A stretch of DNA of 64,000 bases from Pyrinomonadaceae bacterium. Its GTDB lineage: Bacteria > Acidobacteriota > Blastocatellia > Pyrinomonadales > Pyrinomonadaceae. A program made the position numbers and the translations under genes. The notes under the pieces were generated by a model that was given only the letters and a program-made list of their open reading frames with translations, did not search any database and had not been told where the DNA came from. The stretch is taken from NCBI GenBank assembly GCA_014380365.1, contig JACMJZ010000009.1, forward strand, positions 62,001 through 126,000, given 5' to 3'. Positions 38,782 through 47,823 of the stretch are shown here, one piece after another (position 1 is the first letter of the stretch; each line of letters starts with the position of its first letter).

Positions 38782-41436
38782 ATGTTGACCGGAATAGCAT
38801 TTTTGATTGGCGCAACTCTACTGGGCACCGGACTCGTCCGTCGTCTGGGGCCGCTCCGCCGCTCGCTTAATCACGCGGAGCAGGTGGCGTGGGGAATGGT
38901 CGTTGGCTGGATGCTTACGACGTTGGGTGCCTACGTGATAGCTCGTGTGCTCGGTCGCTTATCTTTCAGACCGATGCTGGCGTTTACCATCGCGGTCTGG
39001 ATCATCGCCGTCCTGCTCTGGCTCGAGTTGCTGCGACGCATTAGACGCGAAGATCTGCTGCTGAAGACTCTTTGGCGCCGGGAATACGCCGGACTTGCTC
39101 TCGTGCTCGCGCTGTTCGCCCCCATCTACTGGCGTCTGTTCTCGAGGCACATGCTCTGGCCCGGCGCGGGCGGCGTTTATTCTGGGGGCGGCGCCTACTA
39201 CGATTTGCCTCTGCACCTGGCGGTTAGCACTTCGTTTCTTTACGGCGGAAACTTCCCGCCCATCTACACGCCGCTCCCGCCCGAGCCGCTGCTCTACCCC
39301 TTCCTGCCCGACTTCATGACGGCCTTGCTCGCCGCACTAGGGATGAACTTCCGCTGGGCTCTGCTCTCGACCTCCATCCCGCTAGCGCTCGCCACCACTG
39401 GTCTTTTCTATCTGCTGGCCCAGCGTATCTTGTCATGCGCCGTCGCACCCGCGGTCCATGCGTCAGACGCCTCGCACCGCTCACCGTGGGGCCATGTCGC
39501 GCTCGTCCCCGCCGCGGCGGTGCTTGCGACGATCCTGTTCCTGCTCGATGGTGGCTTAGGCTTCCTTTACTTTTTCGAGGACTGGCGCACGAGCAAGCAG
39601 GGCTTTCTGGAGTTCTGGTCGCACCTGGCGACGAATTACGGCAACATGAACGTCAAGCAGATCCACTGGACGAACGTCATCTCGGACGCCTTTCTGCCGC
39701 AGCGCACTTTCCTCTTCGGCTTTCCTGTAGCCATGATGGCCTTCTCACTCTTCGCCGTTGTCTGGCACGGGGGTTGGGAAGGGAAGGGGAACGGGCGCTG
39801 GGACGGCTGGAATATTCTGCTGCCCGCGGGGGTGCTCGTCGGGCTGCTGCCGCTCTTCCACACGCACACTTACATCGCGGTCGGGCTGGTGAGCGGTTTC
39901 CTCTTCCTGCTGCGTCCCCGCGTCGCGTGGGTCGCCTTCTGGCTGCCGGCCCTGCTGCTTGCGGCCCCACACATCCTGAGCCTTACGGGGCACGTCGGCT
40001 CAATGGGCTTCATGCACATACAGCTCAACTGGAGGGGCGGCAGCAGCGGCAACTGGTTGCTGTATTGGCTACGCAACCTCGGCACACCGCTGTTGATGAT
40101 CGGCCCGGCCTGGGTGGCGGCGCCGCGCGAGTGGCGAACCTTCTACCTCGCCTTCGTGGGCTTGATGGCCTTCAGCCTGGTCGTCATTGTCTCGCCGAAC
40201 CCTTACGACAACATCAAGCTGATGTACTACTGGTACGCGGCGAGCTCAATCCTCATCGCCGCGTGGCTGGTGAGGCTGGCGCACGTCCACCGGCAGCGCC
40301 TCCTGGCCTCCCTCCTCGCCCTTAGCGCCATCGCCTCGGCGCTGCTCGCCCTCCAATATGAAGACGTGAACCGCAAGCTCGTCTTCAGCCACGAAGAAAT
40401 GGAGGCTGCCCGCTTCGTGCGCGAGAACACCGCGCCCGCCGCGCTCTTCCTGGCCGCTCCCGCCAACCATCAACCCGTCCTCAGTCTCGCCGGCCGTCCC
40501 GTCCTGCGCGGGCCCACCGCCTGGCTCTGGAGCCATGGCTACGACTTCATTCAGCGCGAGGCGGACGTCAGGGCCATCTACACTGGGAGCCCCGAAGCTC
40601 CCGAGCTGCTGAGCTATTACCGCGTTGACTTCGTCTCCCTCGGCCCGCGCGAGCGCGAGACCTTCCGCGCCGACCAGGCTTTCTTCGACGAACGCTTCCC
40701 CGTCTTCTACCATCGCGGGCAGTTGACGATCTACGACACGCGCCCGCCGGAACTGAGGATCGGCGCGGCGGTGGAGGGAGAGTACTGGGCCAAGCTCCGC
40801 GCTCCGTACGCGCCGCGCGAGTTCGCGTCGCGTGTCGGGAAAGACCCGGCGCAACTGCTCGTCGAGTTCCCGCGCGCAGCCTACGCCGTTTACCGCTATT
40901 ACCAGGTCGCGCGCGGGGGTTGGCCGGAGTACCGCGAATTCATGGAGGACATGCGCGCGCTGGGGCGCGGCGTCTACGTCGGCGCCTCGGGGTGGGAGCG
41001 CGTCCTCGAAGAGAACAAGCTTGCGCTGACGGACGCGTGGCCCACGCGTGAGGAGTTCCGCAGGTCGTTCGAGGAAGTCGGCGCAGGCGAGTTCGTAGAT
41101 GCGCTTTACACCAACGCGGGCTTGACGCCAGGCGCGTCGGAGCGCGCCGCGCACGTACGCGCGCTCGACGGCGGGGTGGAGACGCGCGCCTCCATCCTGC
41201 GCCGGGTCGCCGAAGACCCGCGGCTCCGCCGGCGCGAGCACAGCAGCGCTTTCGTGCTAATCCACTACTTCGGCTACCTCCGACGCAACCCGGATGATCC
41301 ACCCGACAACGATCTGACGGGCTTCAACTTCTGGCTGAATGAGCTGAATAGCACTGGCGACTATCGCAGCCTCAGTCGGGTGTTTATTGAGTCAGGGGAA
41401 TACAAGGATCAGTCGGCAGTCGGCAGTGGGCAGTGA
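38782..41436 (+). CDS. large membrane protein, GT-C-like, with DUF4214 C-terminus
   Basis: This 884-residue protein has an N-terminal multi-helix domain (about 1-520), a soluble middle and a C-terminal DUF4214 region ending in HYFGYLRRNPDDPPDN, close to the protein at 33002. The last eight or so residues (SAVGSGQ) are coded by the start of a heptad array and its stop codon. The stretch 39100-41280 is visibly richer in G and C than its neighbours, which may indicate a different origin. I infer a glycan or surface role. No enzymatic motif is certain. Confidence 0.8.
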   Translation: MLTGIAFLIGATLLGTGLVRRLGPLRRSLNHAEQVAWGMVVGWMLTTLGAYVIARVLGRLSFRPMLAFTIAVWIIAVLLWLELLRRIRREDLLLKTLWRREYAGLALVLALFAPIYWRLFSRHMLWPGAGGVYSGGGAYYDLPLHLAVSTSFLYGGNFPPIYTPLPPEPLLYPFLPDFMTALLAALGMNFRWALLSTSIPLALATTGLFYLLAQRILSCAVAPAVHASDASHRSPWGHVALVPAAAVLATILFLLDGGLGFLYFFEDWRTSKQGFLEFWSHLATNYGNMNVKQIHWTNVISDAFLPQRTFLFGFPVAMMAFSLFAVVWHGGWEGKGNGRWDGWNILLPAGVLVGLLPLFHTHTYIAVGLVSGFLFLLRPRVAWVAFWLPALLLAAPHILSLTGHVGSMGFMHIQLNWRGGSSGNWLLYWLRNLGTPLLMIGPAWVAAPREWRTFYLAFVGLMAFSLVVIVSPNPYDNIKLMYYWYAASSILIAAWLVRLAHVHRQRLLASLLALSAIASALLALQYEDVNRKLVFSHEEMEAARFVRENTAPAALFLAAPANHQPVLSLAGRPVLRGPTAWLWSHGYDFIQREADVRAIYTGSPEAPELLSYYRVDFVSLGPRERETFRADQAFFDERFPVFYHRGQLTIYDTRPPELRIGAAVEGEYWAKLRAPYAPREFASRVGKDPAQLLVEFPRAAYAVYRYYQVARGGWPEYREFMEDMRALGRGVYVGASGWERVLEENKLALTDAWPTREEFRRSFEEVGAGEFVDALYTNAGLTPGASERAAHVRALDGGVETRASILRRVAEDPRLRRREHSSAFVLIHYFGYLRRNPDDPPDNDLTGFNFWLNELNSTGDYRSLSRVFIESGEYKDQSAVGSGQ

Positions 41437-41458
41437 GCAGTGAGCAGTGAGCAGTGGG
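41410..41458. repeat. GCAGTGA heptad array, left half of a palindromic pair
   Basis: Tandem CAGTCGG and GCAGTGA heptads include the stop codon of the preceding gene. They face the inverse array at 41569-41613. Confidence 0.88.
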
Positions 41459-41568
41459 AGTAAAGATATTTTCCACATGTCATTTCACATTTCTCATTGG
41501 TTTGGCGCGCGATGCATCTCAATGACAGATGAAAACTGATTAAATGACAAATGGAAAATCTATATCTT

Positions 41569-41613
41569 CTGCCGACTGCCGACTGCCGACTGCCGACTGC
41601 CGACTGCCGACTC
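41569..41613. repeat. TGCCGAC heptad array, right half
   Basis: Six tandem CTGCCGA heptads, the reverse complement of the CAGTCGG units at 41410. Together the two arrays make a large inverted repeat around 41437-41568, directly before the next minus-strand gene's stop. Confidence 0.9.
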
Positions 41614-41616
41614 TCC

Positions 41617-44256
41617 TTACGGTGGGCCAAACCTTCGGCGATATTCAGCAGACTTGATAAAGGCCTTCACCATCTCTGACTTTACATAGTCTCCGTTAAA
41701 GCTATTGAGCTTATTGAGCCAGAAGTTGTAGCCGGAGAGATTGTTGTCGGGTGGATCGTCAGGATTTCTTCGCAGATATCCAAAGTATTCCATCAGGACA
41801 AAGGCGCGGTTGAGTTCGTTCATCCTGAAATAATCGGATTCGGCAATCAGGCGGAGCGCCTGTGCGCGCGTAATGATGCCGGCCTCCAGACTCCTGACGA
41901 TCATGTCGGTAACGAACAGGTTTGACGGCAGTTGGGCGCGAATCTCGCCGTTGGGAAAGTTCGTCGTATGGACGTCGACGTAAATCGAACCGCGGGACAA
42001 ATCCAGGAACTGCGAATTACTGAGCGCGGTTTGGAAGTCGACAAACTGTCCGTTGGGCAGCGTGACAATCGTGGGCGCGTTCGAGCCTGCCGTGGCTGGC
42101 CCGTGGATGTGTGCTTCCGTCTGCGCGCTGGTAAGGCCACTGAGGTAGAGCGATACAGAGATATTGGGGTGGTTTAAAGCCTGCCGCAATATGACGACGC
42201 CCGTAGCAGGCGAGCCGGTTGGCGGCACAGCCTGTGCGCCGTTGAGTCGCGCGATATACAGCTCTGCGGTCGTCGAGTTGATTTGGCCATTTCCGAAGAG
42301 CGCGAATACGTATTGCGTGTTCGTCAGGCCGGCGTATTTCGCCACGAACTCCGGGCGGGTGATGAACTCGTCAAAGAAGGCCCGCTTGTTGGCTTCTACT
42401 TGAGCGTCGGCGCCCGGCGCGCCGAAAACGAAATCTTTCTGTAGCGCCTGCACGTCGCGCATGAAGGGGCCATAGCGTGGCAGTCCGCCGAAAGCAGCCT
42501 TCTCCGTCAGGTAGGCAAGCAAACCCGTGTGTTGGAATTCAATGGAAAGGAAGAACGCGGCCGAAACGTTAATCCGCTTGAGCTCAATGCACGCTTGATC
42601 GCTTCCGCAGGATGTAATCTGATTCAACCAGAAGTTGAAACCCGCATCGTCAGGGAGTCGATTGAGGAAATCGTAATACTGCTGGCGAACGAATAGAGAC
42701 TGATCGTCGCTGGCGTTTGGCGGCTGGCCGGGCGTGTCAAACTCATTGTCCTGGATAAAGAGCTTGGCGATGCCGGGAGTCGCCAGTCCGGCGCCAGTCG
42801 CATTACTCAAAACCAGGCTCAAATCCACCGGCGTACCCCCCGCCAAATCCTTGTCTTCGACAATCAGGACCCGGAAGGTTTTGCTGGTTTCGCCAGGATT
42901 GAAAGTCAGTTTACCGAGTGCGATTTCATAGTCCGCAGACTGCATGGCCGAGCCGTCAACAGTCGCATAGTTCACAGTCGCTGTGCCCGAAACGTCGCTG
43001 CCCGAGCGCGTCACTGTGATGTCGATGTGTCCGGCGCCTTCGGAAACGAAGTAGTCCGTGGCGCTGAATTTTACAGTCGATGACGGGAACGCGGTCACCG
43101 GTTTCAACGAGCCGAACAGGCCGTGTCGTTCCGAGAAGATGCCGGCGGTAAAGTAAAGCGTGTTGGGATCACCACCATTTACGCCATTGCCGAAAGCGAG
43201 CGACCAAAGGCTATCGATGTTAAGGTTTGCGCCGCCTTCGTTCCACATTAATCCAAACTGTGCGCCGGTCGTGGGGTCAAACGCGCCAATGCTGGGGTAA
43301 AAGCCGCCGCCATCGCCGAAGTTCCCGATGAGCAACTTATTACTGAAGGCGCCGAAGTTGGCTGGCGCCAGCGCGATTCCCCACGGCGCATTCAGTGTCA
43401 CGCCGTTTGCCGCAAACGTAGTGTCGCGGACGCCGTCGGTATTGAATCTACGCACGAAGCCTCTCCCGGCTCCCTCATTCGGGCGCTGGGAGTTCGAATT
43501 AAACTCTGCGTAGGTGACGTATAGCTGCCCGCCGATGTTTTGAATATTGAACGGGTGAAAAAGTCCCGGAACGTCCTCAGCAAAGTTACCGGGAACACTC
43601 GTCAGATTAAAATCCTTGTCGAAGACGTCTATGTTCCCGTTACGGAAGTCGGCGGCGTAGAGGAGATTGCCAGACGCATTGCTGCCGATGGCCAGCCCGG
43701 TGTGCATATGGCCCTGCACAAACTTGACGACGAATGCGCCCGAACCAGAGAACGGCCGCCACGCGGTGATAACGCCCCACTCGGAGGCGAAAATGAAATG
43801 CGTCGGGGCTGGCGGAAGATCGGCGCCGCGAACGACAAAGTCGTTGGTAGTGTTGGCGACCACCGCGGTCGGCAATGTCGGCACAGGGGCAACTGTCGGT
43901 ATTGTCTCAATGCCGACGGACTGCAGCGGCGTATTCCTGACCAGCGGGCTGCCTGCGACATCTCCTTTGTAGAGGGTGGCAAGATTTTTCCCATTATTGA
44001 CAACCCAAAACGGCGAGCTGGAAGTTAACGTGGCGCCCCAGGGATTCTTGAGAAACGGATCTTCCGTGAAAGCAACTCCGGGCAGATCGGAGATAAGGTT
44101 GGTCTGACGGTAAGGGGCGACAACGAGAACTGCCTGTGGCGTCGGCGGCGCGCTCGAGACAGACGCCGTGTGCAAGCCGCTCAACAAGAGCAGGAACAAA
44201 ATCGCGATAGCAAATAGAGTTCTGGCGGGGAGGGAGTCGGATCGGTGATTCTTCAT
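41617..44256 (-). CDS. secreted TIGR03118/Calx-beta/DUF4214 protein with nested CHRD
   Basis: This 879-residue exported protein has a signal peptide (about 1-36), a TIGR03118 domain (about 40-390, YRQTNLISDLPGVA; HTGLAIG; LLYAADFRNGNIDVFD), a Calx-beta domain (about 395-505), and a DUF4214 region from about 515 onward. A CHRD domain (NGAQAVPP...HIHGPATAG...GEIRAQLP) is inserted into the DUF4214 region. It ends EYFGYLRRNPDDPPDN and FNFWLNK, as in the two membrane proteins. It is probably a cell-surface or extracellular protein. A GGAAGGGG site precedes the ATG. Confidence 0.9.
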   Translation of the reverse strand: MKNHRSDSLPARTLFAIAILFLLLLSGLHTASVSSAPPTPQAVLVVAPYRQTNLISDLPGVAFTEDPFLKNPWGATLTSSSPFWVVNNGKNLATLYKGDVAGSPLVRNTPLQSVGIETIPTVAPVPTLPTAVVANTTNDFVVRGADLPPAPTHFIFASEWGVITAWRPFSGSGAFVVKFVQGHMHTGLAIGSNASGNLLYAADFRNGNIDVFDKDFNLTSVPGNFAEDVPGLFHPFNIQNIGGQLYVTYAEFNSNSQRPNEGAGRGFVRRFNTDGVRDTTFAANGVTLNAPWGIALAPANFGAFSNKLLIGNFGDGGGFYPSIGAFDPTTGAQFGLMWNEGGANLNIDSLWSLAFGNGVNGGDPNTLYFTAGIFSERHGLFGSLKPVTAFPSSTVKFSATDYFVSEGAGHIDITVTRSGSDVSGTATVNYATVDGSAMQSADYEIALGKLTFNPGETSKTFRVLIVEDKDLAGGTPVDLSLVLSNATGAGLATPGIAKLFIQDNEFDTPGQPPNASDDQSLFVRQQYYDFLNRLPDDAGFNFWLNQITSCGSDQACIELKRINVSAAFFLSIEFQHTGLLAYLTEKAAFGGLPRYGPFMRDVQALQKDFVFGAPGADAQVEANKRAFFDEFITRPEFVAKYAGLTNTQYVFALFGNGQINSTTAELYIARLNGAQAVPPTGSPATGVVILRQALNHPNISVSLYLSGLTSAQTEAHIHGPATAGSNAPTIVTLPNGQFVDFQTALSNSQFLDLSRGSIYVDVHTTNFPNGEIRAQLPSNLFVTDMIVRSLEAGIITRAQALRLIAESDYFRMNELNRAFVLMEYFGYLRRNPDDPPDNNLSGYNFWLNKLNSFNGDYVKSEMVKAFIKSAEYRRRFGPP

Positions 44257-44342
44257 TTCACCCCTTCCTGGGTTAGTGGGAGTGCCGCCATCTTACGCTG
44301 ATCTAGTTCCAGCCGCTAGTTAGGCCCAGGCGTTCCAGTAGG

Positions 44343-44425
44343 CCAGAATTCAAGAAGTTCAGAGTTCGACCTTTAGGTTGTGCTTTGTTACCCGGACAAG
44401 CTAAAGGCTTGAACTCTGAACTCCT
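44343..44425. repeat. palindromic element of the GTTCAGAGTTC type
   Basis: An inverted repeat with arms about 44343-44375 and 44395-44425 (AGTTCAGAGTTC with GAACTCTGAACT). It is related to the GTTTAGAGTACA element at 26378. Confidence 0.7.
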
Positions 44426-44459
44426 TGGGCGCTGAGCTGGTTGAACGCTGAAGTTCAGA

Positions 44460-45512
44460 TCATGTGGCGGCGTCGATGAGACTGCTGATGACATGCTGCC
44501 AGGAGAGATTCATTGCCTTGAGTTTTTCCTGGCCGCGTTGACCCATCGCTTGAGCCCGCTGGCGGTCGGCGTAAAGCGAGTCTAAAGCCTCGGCGATGGC
44601 GCGCGGCTCGGGCTCCACGATGAAGCCTTCATGCTCGTGTTCGATAAACTCAGTGGCGCCGCCGCCGTCGTTCGCGACCACGATTGGCTTTCCTGAAAGC
44701 ATTCCCTCGAGCGTGACGTAACCATAGTCTTCATCAAAGGGCAGATAACAGACGCCGAGCGAGTTTGCATAAAGCTCGATCATCTCCGACTCCGAAACGA
44801 AACCTCGCAGACTCACGCGATCACCGACGCCATGCTTCTTCGCCAACGACTCGTAATGTTGCGCGTTGCCCGAGCCTCCCGCGAACACGATTTTCACCGG
44901 CGTGCGCAGGTATTGCGCGGCCTCGATCAAAAGCTCCTGTCGTTTCTGCGGTTCCAGCCGGCTTGGGTAAAAGATGTAGTCTCCCTGTTCGCGGCAGCGC
45001 AGGCGTTCGGCGCGCGGAGGCGGATGATAGAGCGGCGCACTTTCGATCTTATTGTAACGACGGAGCCGGTCGGCGACAGTTTGAGAGTTTGCAAAAACTT
45101 TCTTCGCTTCCGGAATGAAACGGCTGTCACAATCCCGAATCCATTCGCGCACGCGCGGCCCATCCGGGTAAGTTGAAAGATCGTCGAAGGGAGTGTTCCA
45201 GAGATTGTAGGCGGAGCGGTGTTGATGAATGATCCAGAGAACTTTGCGCTCATGCGCCACCAGATAAGCAGGAAACTTCATTCCGATCACCAGATCGACG
45301 GGCTTGCCATTCGCCTCGCCCAGATCGAGCATCCGCCAGGCCAGCGCGCTGCGCATGATCTCTTCGGGCGGATACCACTTGAACGGCAGGGCAACCACCT
45401 CGGCGTTGTAGCCGGCCTCGATAAAGGCGCGTCGCAGTCCCTCCACATGTGACTCCGCGCCGCCGCTAGTGAAGGGGACCTGGGTGGTGCAGATGAGAAT
45501 GTTGCGAAGCAT
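44460..45512 (-). CDS. GT4 family glycosyltransferase
   Basis: This 350-residue cytoplasmic GT-B enzyme has an N-terminal QVPFTSGGAESHVEGLRRAF segment (acceptor side) and a C-terminal nucleotide-sugar site with SRLEPQKRQELLIEAA and the EGMLSGKPIVVANDGGGATEFI helix typical of GT4. It probably adds a sugar to the surface glycan from a nucleotide donor. It is the last gene of a same-strand run that starts with the Wzt-like ATPase at 49212. Confidence 0.93.
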   Translation of the reverse strand: MLRNILICTTQVPFTSGGAESHVEGLRRAFIEAGYNAEVVALPFKWYPPEEIMRSALAWRMLDLGEANGKPVDLVIGMKFPAYLVAHERKVLWIIHQHRSAYNLWNTPFDDLSTYPDGPRVREWIRDCDSRFIPEAKKVFANSQTVADRLRRYNKIESAPLYHPPPRAERLRCREQGDYIFYPSRLEPQKRQELLIEAAQYLRTPVKIVFAGGSGNAQHYESLAKKHGVGDRVSLRGFVSESEMIELYANSLGVCYLPFDEDYGYVTLEGMLSGKPIVVANDGGGATEFIEHEHEGFIVEPEPRAIAEALDSLYADRQRAQAMGQRGQEKLKAMNLSWQHVISSLIDAAT

Positions 45513-45521
45513 AGAAAGACA

Positions 45522-45637
45522 GAGATCAGAAGTCAGAAGTCAGAGGTCGGAGATCAGAGGTCAGCTGTCATGGAGTTCTGACTCCGATTTCCTATCTCTG
45601 CCTTCTGACCGCTGATCTCTGACCTCTGACTTCTGAA
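45522..45637. repeat. palindromic GTCAGA heptad arrays
   Basis: Left GTCAGAA/GATCAGA heptads (45522-45568) face right CTGACC/TCTGACT heptads (45599-45637). The right arm is inside the methyltransferase C-terminus and supplies about 25 low-complexity residues. Confidence 0.88.
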
Positions 45638-46979
45638 TTACGATATTGCAGACCGCGACTGACAGCTCACGATCGTCGCGTGTTTCGTCGTTCGTGGGGC
45701 GCGGCTGCCACGTGCGTTCGGCGCGCAACTCAAGTTCAAATTCATCGGCAACTGTTGCGCTAATCGTCTCCGGGACTGGAACACGCAACTCGAGCCAGCC
45801 ATACCGGCAAAGGGAGAAGGCGCACAGTTTTACTCCGTTCAGGAAAAGTTCGAGCCCGAGCGCACGCTCGTCCAGCCCGGGCATGTGTGTGGCGAGATCG
45901 AGTCGGATTTCGGTAAGCCGCGATGATCGGAAACGCACGCGACCGCTGCGGTTCATCCAGCGCGCAACTGGCGGCAGCAGGTTTGGTTCGTACCAGCCGT
46001 CGTCGAAAGTAACTTCGTGATTTCGATCCAGGCAAACAGTTTCGCTCTCCGCAGCCTCAAACGTTTCGACCTTGGTTTCCGTGGATGAAAACAGCGCGCT
46101 ACGCGAACGGTGCTCATTGTAGAAAGCACCAAGCGGCACATCGGAAGCCTTCAGGAAAACATACAGTCCGCTTGGCGGTAGGCGAAGATTGAGATCCGAG
46201 ATCTTGTTAAAGACGTAGCCCATTGCCATATCGAAGGCCCGGCGCTCACTAAACGAAAGGGTACGCAGGTAGTCGAGGAAATCGTCTTCGAAGGGCAGTC
46301 CATACTTGTCCGCCTGTTTGAGAAATTCTTCGCTGCTGAGGTTGAGCGCGTAGCGCGGCTCCCAGGCAACATGCGCGAAGAACCGTCGAAATCTTGCCGC
46401 GTGCTCTTCTTCTTCCTCCAGTCCGACATGGCCATCCACTTCAATGAAGCGGCGCAACTCGTCTGGTTCCATTTCGTCGTAACTTTTCCGCGCGCTATGG
46501 TCAGTGCACTCAATGCCGTGCATGGTTACGCCGCCGGGTCGCAACACGCGCTTCACTTCGGCGAGCACTGCATCCTTTTCTTCGAAGTCGACGTGACCAA
46601 TTACATCGAGACTCACAACGTAGTCGAAGCTCGCATCGGGGAAAGGCAGTTGAGAAAGTTCAGCGCGGTAGGTTGCGTCATAGCCGTTGCGGCGGGCTGC
46701 TAAAGCACACTCATTTGAGATGTCAACGCCCGTCAACGTCACTCCCTTTCGTTTCAACAGGGCCAGCATGCCTGCGCCGCAACCAAGATCAAGCACCGAG
46801 GAGCCTTCGCGCACGTTGTCGTAAACCCACATCGTGCGGGCAAAGCGAATGTCGAAACGGTCGAGTGCCTTGAAGTAGCGTTCGTCAAGCACCTCATCCG
46901 AAACAAACTTCGTGCGATAAAACTCGGCCAGGTCGTCGATGCCGGCGCGTTGATACAGATTGTCTTTTGGTGCAGGCAT
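45561..46979 (-). CDS. class I SAM methyltransferase with repeat-coded tail
   Basis: This 472-residue cytoplasmic protein has a Rossmann-like methyltransferase core (SSVLDLGCGAGMLALL, TGVDIS) at about 60-200, then an unfamiliar beta-rich C-terminal half, perhaps a sugar- or acceptor-binding domain. The last 25 or so residues (KSEVRDQRSEGRDRK...) are coded by heptad repeats and look added rather than conserved. It probably methylates a glycan or its carrier. It is in the same-strand run with Wzt, the coiled-coil protein and the GT4. Confidence 0.85.
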   Translation of the reverse strand: MPAPKDNLYQRAGIDDLAEFYRTKFVSDEVLDERYFKALDRFDIRFARTMWVYDNVREGSSVLDLGCGAGMLALLKRKGVTLTGVDISNECALAARRNGYDATYRAELSQLPFPDASFDYVVSLDVIGHVDFEEKDAVLAEVKRVLRPGGVTMHGIECTDHSARKSYDEMEPDELRRFIEVDGHVGLEEEEEHAARFRRFFAHVAWEPRYALNLSSEEFLKQADKYGLPFEDDFLDYLRTLSFSERRAFDMAMGYVFNKISDLNLRLPPSGLYVFLKASDVPLGAFYNEHRSRSALFSSTETKVETFEAAESETVCLDRNHEVTFDDGWYEPNLLPPVARWMNRSGRVRFRSSRLTEIRLDLATHMPGLDERALGLELFLNGVKLCAFSLCRYGWLELRVPVPETISATVADEFELELRAERTWQPRPTNDETRDDRELSVAVCNIVIQKSEVRDQRSEGRDRKSESELHDS

Positions 46980-46984
46980 AGGGG

Positions 46985-47052
46985 AAAGTCAGAAGTCAGA
47001 AGTCAGAAGTCAGGAGTCAGAATTCACGAACTACAGACTTCGGACTGCAGAC
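46985..47052. repeat. GTCAGAA heptad array with partial inverse
   Basis: Four to five GTCAGAA heptads are followed by CAGACTTCGGACTGCAG-like inverse units, filling the gap between the methyltransferase start and the coiled-coil gene end. Confidence 0.85.
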
Positions 47053-47820
47053 TCACGACTGTTTCTCAATTTGTGCTACGCGGCGCTTGAATTCTTCCAG
47101 CAATGTCTCTGTTTTACGACGGGCGCGATCTTCCAGCACCGCTGTCTCGGTCGCTTCCAATGAAAGTTGTTTGAAGCATACGCGCTGCTCCTCCTGCAGG
47201 TGCTCGAAGCGTTCATTCAGCTCCTGAGCAAGCTCTGAGAGGCGCGCATCCATTTCTTTTCTTTGCCCCACGGCGTGGCTTGCACGTTGCGCTTCAAGCT
47301 CCGCGCGCTGCGCCTTAAGTTGCGCGCGTTCCGACTGAAACTCCTCATGCTGCGCCTTGAACTCGGCGCGGTTCTGCTCAACCATCGTGCGCTGGCCTTC
47401 AGTCTCCGCACGCAGCTTTTCCAACGCCTGCTCATAAGCGGACAGCGCAGCAACCGTATCCCGCAGGGCATGGTGCACAGCCGAGTTGAAATTAATTTGT
47501 TCCCAGGTAAACCAGTGGGCGGCGCGTTTGATCTGCCGCTTCACCCAAAGCTCGACACGCGCGATGCTGCCACTCCGGTTACTCACCAGTGGGGGCAGGC
47601 GATCCCATGCGCGCGAGGTAATGGTGAGGTAGGAATCGATGCGCGCCAGGGCTTCACTCGCCGACGTTGCCACAGCTTCACGCGTTGCGATTGAAGAAAC
47701 GGAAGAATCGCCGGCGACGCCGTCCGACGTCGAGTTAACCATCGCCGGCGCTGGTAGCTCCTGAGCCCGGACACGCTCGCGTATCTCAGCCAGAATATTT
47801 TCTACTTCTTCATCGACCAT
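47053..47820 (-). CDS. coiled-coil protein next to the Wzt-like ATPase
   Basis: This 255-residue soluble protein has low-complexity Ser/Thr/Val residues at the N-terminus, a middle with Trp-rich helices (about 90-120), and a long C-terminal coiled coil (about 125-250, rich in Gln, Glu and Arg). No family is recognised. It starts 3 bp after the wzt-like stop, so it probably works with the exporter. The role could be structural or regulatory. Confidence 0.7.
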   Translation of the reverse strand: MVDEEVENILAEIRERVRAQELPAPAMVNSTSDGVAGDSSVSSIATREAVATSASEALARIDSYLTITSRAWDRLPPLVSNRSGSIARVELWVKRQIKRAAHWFTWEQINFNSAVHHALRDTVAALSAYEQALEKLRAETEGQRTMVEQNRAEFKAQHEEFQSERAQLKAQRAELEAQRASHAVGQRKEMDARLSELAQELNERFEHLQEEQRVCFKQLSLEATETAVLEDRARRKTETLLEEFKRRVAQIEKQS

Positions 47821-47823
47821 AAC

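Noticed and set aside
39435-40325. 296-codon plus-strand frame inside the 38782 gene
   Set aside because: Arg-rich shadow in a G+C-rich gene.
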